A stretch of DNA of 60,461 nt from Anaerolineae bacterium (GTDB lineage: Bacteria > Chloroflexota > Anaerolineae > Aggregatilineales > Phototrophicaceae): contig JAJDUC010000131.1 of the NCBI GenBank assembly GCA_022826865.1, positions 1 to 60,461 of the forward strand, given 5' to 3'. The position numbers were made by a program, and so were the translations under genes. Shown here piece by piece: positions 25,933 to 33,332 of this stretch (position 1 is its first letter; every line of letters starts with the position of its first letter). The notes under the pieces were generated by a model. The model searched no databases. It saw nothing but the letters and a program-made list of their open reading frames with translations, and had not been told where the DNA came from.

Positions 25933-26793
25933 TTAAAGGAGCTTCGGCTGCACGACGTGTTTAATTGCGTCATTCCAAAACTGTATAGCGAGATCGTGTT
26001 TGCTGGCAAATATCATCGTATAAACTTGGACATTGCGTTGGTTCTTGAACTCCTTCTCCTGCCGTTTAGTCTCAACATAGCCCATTTCCTTTAGTCTGCT
26101 CAGGTAAAAGTCTATCAATGCTCTTCTGACCGCTGTACTTCCGTGTCGGTGAGTCTGCCTGTATATCGACCGCCACTCACGAGTTCCAAAGAATCTGTCA
26201 AATACTGTTTCGACCTCGAGATCAGCGTATTGCCCAGCATTGCGCGTGATTCCGCTCGTAGAGAAATTGATAATGAGATCCATGCGGTTCAGACTCGCAA
26301 GTTTCTCGACAGTTATCCATTCGATTTCCAGTCCTTCGGGATCTAGAAATGCCAGATTCAGACTTGGCCACTCTCCTACCAAATACCGCGAATCTAAGCG
26401 ACTTATATGTTCAACAATTCGATTAACTGCCCTATTGCAATCCTCATTGTAAAGCTGAACGCTCGCATTAGATTGGCTAGCCCCAACTCGTTTCTCTAAC
26501 GCGTTGAAATTGGATTGTCCCATCTCGACGAGAAACAAGTGATCAAAGGAAAATCGAGTGGTAAGCGCAATCAATGGCGAGCCAAGCAAAAGATAACCGC
26601 TCGGACTAAACCTGTTCTTCCCTGGGCCAGCCTGCAAGTCGATGTAGTTTAACGCCCGCCATTTCTTGTCTTTCATAGACGTAGTGAATCGGGAAATGTA
26701 TTCCTTGAGAATTGTTAACTTATCCTTGGCATAGTCCTGGCTGGTTCGAGTAGGCAATCCGTCTTCATCGTTCCTCAGGTATATGTGTGCCAA
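25933..26793 (-). CDS. tcmP: Three-Cys-motif partner protein TcmP
   Basis: A 286-residue protein that resembles the TcmP family, known for lying next to DUF5131/three-Cys proteins, as it does here. LNYIDLQAGPGKNRF looks like an AdoMet-binding motif I, and NLAFLDPEGLEIEW like a catalytic DPPW-type motif IV, so a methyltransferase-like role is possible but unproven. The start is TTG at 26793: GAGGA lies 8 nt upstream and an in-frame stop sits just above, leaving no ATG before residue 40. The gene is markedly AT-richer than the surrounding genome, suggesting transfer. Confidence 0.85.
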   Translation of the reverse strand: MAHIYLRNDEDGLPTRTSQDYAKDKLTILKEYISRFTTSMKDKKWRALNYIDLQAGPGKNRFSPSGYLLLGSPLIALTTRFSFDHLFLVEMGQSNFNALEKRVGASQSNASVQLYNEDCNRAVNRIVEHISRLDSRYLVGEWPSLNLAFLDPEGLEIEWITVEKLASLNRMDLIINFSTSGITRNAGQYADLEVETVFDRFFGTREWRSIYRQTHRHGSTAVRRALIDFYLSRLKEMGYVETKRQEKEFKNQRNVQVYTMIFASKHDLAIQFWNDAIKHVVQPKLL

Positions 26794-26852
26794 ACTATGG
26801 TCCTCGCTTGGTTGACAGGATTATAGAACAAAAATTCTATTATATCAACCCC

Positions 26853-29306
26853 TCACTCCCGATCAGGCGCCAGCAGATCCCAAAACCGCCCCATCAAATA
26901 GCGATACTTCAGCCCATGCGAACACAGGACCATCGTCAGCAAGAATATCGCCACGATCGCGATGAGCATCAGCGAGCCCGCGCCACCATCCCAAACCGGC
27001 GGACCGAACTCGAATAACTCCGGAAAGGCGTACATAGAGAGAATCGTCAGCGCCGTAAAAACGCTGCTCAGGCACAAAATGCGCCAATGCCGCCGGAAGC
27101 TGCGCGGCTCATAAATGTCGATGCCCTGCACCTGCCAGGTGATCAGCATGCCGTATAGCGCCACCATGATCGTGACTACCGAACGCGTCATCACCAGGTC
27201 TTGCCCGCCCCCGAACCAGACGAGCAGGTAGAGCAGCGTCAGCATCGCCGCGCCGATGAAGCCGACGGTGAAAATATAATCCATGACATCGCGGCGGAAG
27301 CGCGCCATGTAGCGCGGCCGCAGCCAGCCAAAGGCGATGAAAGTCGCCGGCAGATTGACCGTGCCGAAGGTCGCCCAGCTGATTTGCACCGGCGTGATGG
27401 CGAAGGGCAGCGACATGAAGGCGATGAACGTGAAGAGCGCGACCGTGTAGAAGTTGCGCACCAGGAACATTTTCATCGTGCCGAAGATGGTCTGCGTCGT
27501 CTCTTTGCCTTCGCGGAAGGCCCGCGGCAATGTCGACATCGCATTGTTAAGCAGCACAATATCGGCGACATCCTTGCTGATTTGCGTGCCGTCATTCATG
27601 ACGATTGCCAGGTTGGCCGCTTTGAGCGCCGGCACATCGTTGACGCCGTCGCCCACCATCGAGACGTATTCGCCGCCGCGGCGCAGCGCCTCGACAATGC
27701 GCTGTTTGGTATCCGGATTGATGCGGGCGAAGACATGGCTATCCCGCACGGCACTGTCAAACTCGCCTTCGCCCATTGCATCGAGTTCGAGGCCGGTATA
27801 GGCGCGCGCGCCGATGTCCATACCCGCCTGCCGCGCGATGGCCCGTACCGTTTCCAGGTTATCGCCCGAGATCACCTTGAGCGTCAGCCCCTCTTCGCGA
27901 AAGGCATCCAGCGTCTCCTGGATATCTTCGCGGATCTGGTCGCTCATCACGATCAGCGCCAGCGGCTGCGCATCGTAGGAGATGATGCCGGCTTCCAGAT
28001 CCGGGTCGCCGCGCATCTGGGCGAAAGCCAGCACGCGCATGCCATCGCGGGCCAGGGCCTCGGCATCGTGATACCAGGCATGGTCCGGCGGAAGCAGGCG
28101 TTCCGGCGCGCCCATCAGCAGCGACCTATCCGCCAGGCGGACCGCCGCCCATTTGCGCCCGGAGGTAAAGGGGATCTCCTTCAGTTTCAGCGGATAATCG
28201 ACATCGCTGACGACGCGCTCCATATAGCGCTCGATGGCTTGTGCGGTATTGTTGAGGTGCGCCAGATTCTTCAGATAAGTATGCAGCTCGATGTGGATCG
28301 CGCCGATCTCCATGTCAGCGACTGGGATAATCTCGCGCACCGCCAACTTGTTCTGCGTCAGCGTACCCGTTTTGTCGAAACAGAGTACGGTCGCGTTCGC
28401 CAGTGATTCAACCGCGTTGACGCGTTGGATCAAGGTCTGCTGCATACTAATTTTGACGGCGCCGATCGTCAGCGACAAGATCGCAACCAGGACAAGGCCC
28501 TGCGGCACCAGGCTCGTGGTAAAGACCACGGCATTGCGCACGATCTCAAGAAAATCATTGCCGACAATGTAGCCGGTTACAAAGATCATCGGCACGAAGA
28601 TGGCCATGATCAGCACGGTCACTTCAACAGTGATGTCGATCTTGACCTGCGTCGGCGTTTTGACCGCCTTGTACGCTTTGGCGATGGCAGAAAGCCGATT
28701 GATGTGGCTTTCAGCGCCGACCGCGGTCGCGCGCATGACGCCGACGCCGGCCGTGCAAAAGGAGCCGGAGAAGACCTTGTCGCCGGGCGCTTTGCCAACG
28801 GCATCGGACTCGCCGGTCAAGTGCGATTCGTCCACTTCCAGCGAATCGCTGCGCAAGACCTCGCCATCCACCGCCAGTCGGTCGCCCGGTTCGATGCGGA
28901 TGATTTCGTCTTTGACCACGCCGCGCATCGGCGTCTCCACCCACTTGTCATCGCGGCGACAGCGCACGGTCTGTTCGGCCAAGGCAGCCAAGCGATCCAG
29001 TTTTCGCTTGGCGTTAAATTCTTGAATCATGCCGAAGAAAGTATTCGATACGACGCTGAACCCAGCGAAAAAAGCGGTGGCGTAATCCCCCAGGGCGATC
29101 ACGAAGAGCAAGAGACCGCCCAACACGAAGTTGAACAGATTGAGCACATTGTCGCGGAAGATTTCCCAGTAACTGCGCCCGACCCGCGCCTCAAAGTCGT
29201 TGCTCTCGCCGCGGCGCAGGCGCTCCCGCACTTCAGCCTGGGTCAATCCCGGGACCGCTTCCGTCTCCTGATGCCTTCGCTCGACTGTCGCTTGCATGGC
29301 GGGCAT
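26853..29306 (-). CDS. Cation-transporting P-type ATPase (CtpE-like)
   Basis: An 817-residue P-type pump. It carries the actuator motif LTGES, phosphorylation site CFDKTGTLTQN, the nucleotide-domain ISGDN and hinge MVGDGVNDVPALK, and about ten membrane helices. The fourth-helix motif reads TSLVPQGLVLVAI; in the CtpE-type group it is usually PEGL, so the Glu-to-Gln change in a likely ion-binding site is notable. Calcium or another divalent cation is the likely cargo by family, not proven. Starts at 29306 or 29297 are both possible, with weak ribosome sites. Confidence 0.92.
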   Translation of the reverse strand: MPAMQATVERRHQETEAVPGLTQAEVRERLRRGESNDFEARVGRSYWEIFRDNVLNLFNFVLGGLLLFVIALGDYATAFFAGFSVVSNTFFGMIQEFNAKRKLDRLAALAEQTVRCRRDDKWVETPMRGVVKDEIIRIEPGDRLAVDGEVLRSDSLEVDESHLTGESDAVGKAPGDKVFSGSFCTAGVGVMRATAVGAESHINRLSAIAKAYKAVKTPTQVKIDITVEVTVLIMAIFVPMIFVTGYIVGNDFLEIVRNAVVFTTSLVPQGLVLVAILSLTIGAVKISMQQTLIQRVNAVESLANATVLCFDKTGTLTQNKLAVREIIPVADMEIGAIHIELHTYLKNLAHLNNTAQAIERYMERVVSDVDYPLKLKEIPFTSGRKWAAVRLADRSLLMGAPERLLPPDHAWYHDAEALARDGMRVLAFAQMRGDPDLEAGIISYDAQPLALIVMSDQIREDIQETLDAFREEGLTLKVISGDNLETVRAIARQAGMDIGARAYTGLELDAMGEGEFDSAVRDSHVFARINPDTKQRIVEALRRGGEYVSMVGDGVNDVPALKAANLAIVMNDGTQISKDVADIVLLNNAMSTLPRAFREGKETTQTIFGTMKMFLVRNFYTVALFTFIAFMSLPFAITPVQISWATFGTVNLPATFIAFGWLRPRYMARFRRDVMDYIFTVGFIGAAMLTLLYLLVWFGGGQDLVMTRSVVTIMVALYGMLITWQVQGIDIYEPRSFRRHWRILCLSSVFTALTILSMYAFPELFEFGPPVWDGGAGSLMLIAIVAIFLLTMVLCSHGLKYRYLMGRFWDLLAPDRE

Positions 29307-29329
29307 TGTAATTCTTTTTTGAACTACAG

Positions 29330-29805
29330 AGAACACAGAGGACGCAGAGGTTACAGAAGTAAAACCGAGTAAGTCATGCGAAATTCAGCATAAGGTCGAT
29401 ATGTAGGGGCGAGCCAAGGCTCGCCCGCAGCATCGCCGTTTTGCATTCGGGCGACTCAAGAGTCGCCCCTACATCATCCTACTACTTAAATGTTGCATTA
29501 CTTTCTTGCGTTTACTGAGGACGCAGAGGATACAGAAGTAAAACCAAGTGAGTCATGCGAAATTCAGCATAAGGTCGATATGTAGGGGCGAGCCTTGGCT
29601 CGCCCGAAAATCCGCGCTTGTGTCGGCGGGCGATTCACAGAATCGCCCCTACACCGTTCTTCAGATTTTGCATGACTTTCTTGCATTTACTGAGGACGCA
29701 GAGGATACAGAAGTAAAACCAAGTGAGTCATGCGAAATTCAGCATAAGGTCGATATGTAGAGGCGAGTCAAGGCTCGCCCGAAAATCCGCGTTTGTCTCG
29801 GCAAG
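29330..29805. repeat. Three near-tandem copies of a ~175-bp hairpin-bearing repeat
   Basis: The segment beginning GACGCAGAGG, followed by TACAGAAGTAAAACC and TCATGCGAAATTCAGCATAA, starts at 29341, 29520 and 29695, so the periods are 179 and 175 bp. Each copy contains the TGTAGGGGCG hairpin unit (29402-29473, 29581-29653, and a degenerate truncated one from 29756). Inside a unit the two flanks are imperfect inverted repeats (GTCATGCGAAATTCAG versus GTCATGCAAAATCTGA), as in a MITE. The 29307-29885 gap holds nothing else. Confidence 0.85.
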
Positions 29806-29885
29806 CTCCGCGTTTGCCCGCAGGCGACATTCTGATATGCTCGGGCGCAAGCCGCGACGACCGCTCAATTTGCAAAGGAACGCCG

Positions 29886-30881
29886 ATGATACAAATTGCT
29901 GAGTTTCTCCCGCCCGTTCACTCTTCGCTTTGGGATTTGGTCGCTCAATGCGGCGTAACCGACGTGGTCGGCGCCCTCGACCTGAATCAGGAGCTTGGCC
30001 CGGAACCGCCCTGGTCCTTCAGCTCCCTGCGGCGCGTCAAAAGCGCCTATGAAGATCGCGGATTCAAGCTCTCGGTGATCGAAAGCCGACCGCCACTGAC
30101 CCGGGCCAAGCTGGGTTTGGACGGCCGCGATGAGGAGATTGACACAGTCTGCGAGCTGCTGGAAGCGATGGGAACCTTAGGAATTGACGTTTGGTGCTAC
30201 GAGTGGATGCCGGTTATGAATTGGATGAGAACCTCCACTACAATCGTTTCGCGCGGCGGCGCGCTGGTTACCGGTTACGATCACCGCCACATGCGGGACG
30301 CGCCCTTGACCGCTTACGGCGAAGTGCCCGAAGAGCGCCTGTGGGACAATCTGCGTTACTTCCTCGCGCGCGCGCTTCCAGTGGCGGAGTCGGCCGGCGT
30401 CAAGCTGGCCATGCACCCGGACGACCCGCCTCTGTCGCCGATCCGCGGTTTGGGGCGCATCATGCGCAGCGTGGAGAACTTCCAGCGCCTGCTTGATCTT
30501 GTGCCCAGCCCGATGAACGGCATCGCGCTTTGCCAGGGCAATTTCACGCTGATGACCAAAGACCTGCCCGCGGCGATCCACCGCTTCGCTGACAAGATAT
30601 TTTTTGTGCATATGCGTGATGTGGCGGGCACGAAGGAGAAATTCCAAGAAACATTTCACGACGCCGGCCAGACGGACATGGTCGCTTGTATGCGCGCTTA
30701 TCGGGACATCGGTTTCAGCGGCCTGCTGCGCCCGGACCATGTGCCGACAATGGCCGGAGACGACAACGAACAAGCCGGTTACTCGTCCATCGGCCGGCTC
30801 TTCGCAATCGGCTATCTCAAGGGCCTGCGCGAGGCCGTCTACTGCGAGGCCGGCGCGACCGCATCAACGGCTGCCTCCTGA
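29886..30881 (+). CDS. uxuA: Mannonate dehydratase
   Basis: Dehydrates D-mannonate to 2-keto-3-deoxygluconate in hexuronate breakdown. The 331-residue TIM-barrel protein shows the family blocks GTLGIDVWCYEWMPVMNW, GVKLAMHPDDPPLSPIRGLGRIM, GIALCQGNF, FFVHMRDV (metal His), FHDAGQTDM and LRPDHVPTMAGD. It is on the short side for UxuA (about 350-395). The ATG at 29886 follows AAAGGAA; the frame is open further upstream into repeat DNA. The 3' end overlaps the convergent MFS gene by 43 bp. Confidence 0.94.
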   Translation: MIQIAEFLPPVHSSLWDLVAQCGVTDVVGALDLNQELGPEPPWSFSSLRRVKSAYEDRGFKLSVIESRPPLTRAKLGLDGRDEEIDTVCELLEAMGTLGIDVWCYEWMPVMNWMRTSTTIVSRGGALVTGYDHRHMRDAPLTAYGEVPEERLWDNLRYFLARALPVAESAGVKLAMHPDDPPLSPIRGLGRIMRSVENFQRLLDLVPSPMNGIALCQGNFTLMTKDLPAAIHRFADKIFFVHMRDVAGTKEKFQETFHDAGQTDMVACMRAYRDIGFSGLLRPDHVPTMAGDDNEQAGYSSIGRLFAIGYLKGLREAVYCEAGATASTAAS

Positions 30882-32461
30882 TCGGCCGCTTCATCGTTTT
30901 CATCTTGCACGTCATATCCGCGCTTCTGCTTCAACTCGCGGTCGTCGATTGTCATGACGGCGACCACCGCGCAGAACGCGCAAGCGGCGGCGCCGATACG
31001 CATCAGTATGCTGAAAGTGGCGACGAATGACTCCCGAATGACTTGCTGTACACGCTCCTGTTCAGCAGTCGATAGCTCATCCGGGATCTGCGTCTCAAGC
31101 AGGAAAATGGCTTCGGCCGCCAGTTCCGATTGCGCTTCGGCGGGCAAAGACCGGATATAGGCATCGTTTATCAGCAACTGACCGAACCAGGTGATGGCAA
31201 GCCCGCCCAAAATGCCCACAACCAGAACCTGGCCCACGCGCGCCATGGTGTGATTGACGCCGGAAGCAATCCCGGCGTTGGCCCCCGGCGCCGCCGCCAT
31301 CGCCGACATCGTCAGGGGCGCAAATGACAAGCCAAAGCCAAAGCCGAATATGACAACCGGCAAGAAGAATGTGCTGAGGTAATCCGATTCGCCCGCAGTC
31401 ACACCCACGTTGGCGAAAAATACAAAACCGATGGCGACTACGATCAAGCCCAAGACCATGGGAGCGCGCGGTCCGCGCCGGTCCAGCAGCGGACCAACAA
31501 GGGAGGAGCTCAAAGTCGCGACCAATATCAATGGGATGATTGAAAATCCAGTAAATGTCGCGCTGTAACCCTGAACTTGAATCATGTTCAGCGGCAGGTA
31601 GAGCAGCGCCGGCTGGATCACGCCATGAAAAACAAGCGTGATCATATTCGATGAGGTGAATGTGCGCGACTTAAACAGCCATAGCGGCAGAATCGCGTGT
31701 TTCGCCCGACGTTCGTCCAGCAAAAACTTCAGCAATGCCAGAATACCGCCAACAATAGCGAAGATGATCAGCGGACTGTCGAAGCCGAAGGTGGAACTTT
31801 CGATGAAGCCGAATGTTATCCCCGCCACACCCAGGATGACAAGCAGGGTGCCCAGAATGCTCATCCGCTTCGGCGCTTCTTTGTCGTAGCTCTCTGGCAC
31901 ATGACGGATTAACACCAACGCGGCCAGCGCGCCCAGCGGGATATGTATGAGAAAGACGAGACGCCACATGCCGAAGTCCGTGACCACGCCCGCGAAGAAC
32001 GGCGCCAGGCCCGCCATCAATACCGTGAAACCCGACCAGAGGCCGATCGCCCAGCCTTGACCCTTCCGGCCGTAATACGCGGAGACGATCGCCAGGCTAT
32101 TGGGAACAATCATTGAACTGCCGACGCCCTGCGCCAGGCGCCCGGCGATTATCACATTAGTCGACTCGGCAAAACCGCAAACCACCGACGCCAGGCTAAA
32201 TAGCAGAATTCCCCACAAGCACACACGATTGCGCCCGTAATGGTCGCCCATTGAGCCCGTCACCACAATCAGCGACGCCTGAACCATGACATAAGCGTTG
32301 GGAATCCAGATGAGATCGGCTCCGCGCGCGCCAAGCTCCACTTGAATCGCCGGCAGCGCTACATTAAGAGAGGTGCTGGCGACGAAAGCCATGCTCGCCG
32401 CGGCGACGCTCGCGAACAGCACCCAAAGATCGGCGACTCGGTGTTTGGATGAAAATGGCAT
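30839..32461 (-). CDS. MFS drug exporter, DHA2 (EmrB/QacA) type
   Basis: A 540-residue transporter with the 14 helices of the DHA2 family. The first intracellular loop carries GSMGDHYGRNRVCLWG (motif A), and helix 5 the antiporter motif GLAPFFAGVVTDFGMWRLVF (motif C-like). The C-terminus is a long charged tail (ELKQKRGYDVQDENDEAADQEA). An ATG at 32461 is preferred to an in-frame TTG at 32470. The substrate range cannot be deduced. A TATTCCGC/GCGGAATA inverted repeat lies upstream. Confidence 0.9.
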   Translation of the reverse strand: MPFSSKHRVADLWVLFASVAAASMAFVASTSLNVALPAIQVELGARGADLIWIPNAYVMVQASLIVVTGSMGDHYGRNRVCLWGILLFSLASVVCGFAESTNVIIAGRLAQGVGSSMIVPNSLAIVSAYYGRKGQGWAIGLWSGFTVLMAGLAPFFAGVVTDFGMWRLVFLIHIPLGALAALVLIRHVPESYDKEAPKRMSILGTLLVILGVAGITFGFIESSTFGFDSPLIIFAIVGGILALLKFLLDERRAKHAILPLWLFKSRTFTSSNMITLVFHGVIQPALLYLPLNMIQVQGYSATFTGFSIIPLILVATLSSSLVGPLLDRRGPRAPMVLGLIVVAIGFVFFANVGVTAGESDYLSTFFLPVVIFGFGFGLSFAPLTMSAMAAAPGANAGIASGVNHTMARVGQVLVVGILGGLAITWFGQLLINDAYIRSLPAEAQSELAAEAIFLLETQIPDELSTAEQERVQQVIRESFVATFSILMRIGAAACAFCAVVAVMTIDDRELKQKRGYDVQDENDEAADQEAAVDAVAPASQ

Positions 32462-32502
32462 AAAAATCAACTATGCTTTGAAAGACTTAGTCATAATATA
32501 CA

Positions 32503-32545
32503 TATTCCGCCATCATATCATAATTCCAAGAATTCAAGCGGAATA
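32503..32545. promoter_or_regulatory. Inverted repeat in the MFS exporter upstream region
   Basis: TATTCCGC (32503-32510) and GCGGAATA (32538-32545) are perfect 8-bp arms 27 bp apart, centred about 60 bp upstream of the exporter start, and enclosing a shorter AATTCC...GAATT symmetry. It could be an operator for a TetR- or MarR-like repressor, but no such gene is adjacent. Confidence 0.35.
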
Positions 32546-32654
32546 CCGACATTAAGACAAGGTAATCCTATCGCATTGCAATCGCTTGAAGTCAGCCGGG
32601 ACAAGCAGGACGGAAAAGGCGGATGTCGTTCAATCATTCAGCTTCGGTCGGAAG

Positions 32655-32864
32655 TCATTGCTTGCGCAATTCGCTCAGTTCCTCTTCCAATTCTTCGCGC
32701 CGCGCCGCGCTCGCCTTGCGCCCGGCCGCAAGCGCGCGGCGATAATGCGCTTCGCAATTGGCGCGAAACTCTTCCGATGTCACCGGCGAAAAAAAGGCGA
32801 CCAGCAGCGCGCCAATTGCCGCGCCCACGCTCAAACCGAAGAGCAAACTCAAAAATCTTCTCAT
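32655..32864 (-). CDS. Small membrane-anchored coiled-coil protein (YtxH-like)
   Basis: A 69-residue protein with one N-terminal membrane helix (FLSLLFGLSVGAAIGALLVAFFSP) and a charged helical tail (RREELEEELSELRKQ). This layout matches YtxH-type small envelope proteins. GGAAGAAG lies 8 nt before the ATG. No function can be assigned. Confidence 0.65.
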   Translation of the reverse strand: MRRFLSLLFGLSVGAAIGALLVAFFSPVTSEEFRANCEAHYRRALAAGRKASAARREELEEELSELRKQ

Positions 32865-32959
32865 CTGTCGTACTTCTTCCGCATGTCAAATCCACTTGCG
32901 CTGAAAATCAGATGTCTGGCGCAGCCCGCCCATGACGTGAAATCGATAGCGCGCATCTA

Positions 32960-33232
32960 TTACAGCAAAAAGAGCAGCGGCGGCAAGGCAATCATGACCC
33001 CGAATACGCCGATGCCGAAGGGCAGATTGACGAACAGCAGGCAGCCCGCCACAAGGCAAACGAGACCGGCATCGCGGCAGAATCGCTCCCATTTGCGCGA
33101 TGACGAACTGTGAAACCTGCGGCGGAACCAGGGAATTGCTTCAATGGCCTCCCAGACTAGCGCTTCTCGGTACAAAAGATGTATGCCGACGTACAACCAA
33201 AAAGACGCGACACAGATCTGAATGATCCACAT
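32960..33232 (-). CDS. Small two-helix membrane protein, unknown
   Basis: From the ATG at 33232 (GGAAGGG just upstream) the product has 90 residues. It has one hydrophobic helix at the start (MWIIQICVASFWLYVGIHLLY) and another long hydrophobic C-terminus (AGLVCLVAGCLLFVNLPFGIGVFGVM), joined by a basic loop. It is not recognised. It lies between the YtxH-like gene and priA on the same strand and may be cotranscribed with them. Confidence 0.55.
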   Translation of the reverse strand: MWIIQICVASFWLYVGIHLLYREALVWEAIEAIPWFRRRFHSSSSRKWERFCRDAGLVCLVAGCLLFVNLPFGIGVFGVMIALPPLLFLL

Positions 33233-33332
33233 GGGCCCTTCCTTCGCCGGAATCTCCGCAGCCATTGTAGCGATTATCGGGCGGCTATCCAAGCGCGCCG
33301 ATCACATCGCATGCGCCGCCTGCGCGTCTGCG

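Noticed and set aside
27201..28406. A 401-codon plus-strand frame opposite the P-type ATPase
   Set aside because: Antisense shadow, rich in His, Arg, Asp and Gln, without ribosome site or domain.
29548..29760. A 70-codon plus-strand frame inside the repeat array
   Set aside because: It is repeat-derived: the same peptide start recurs at its end (SHAKFSIRSI versus SCEIQHKVDM from the next copy).
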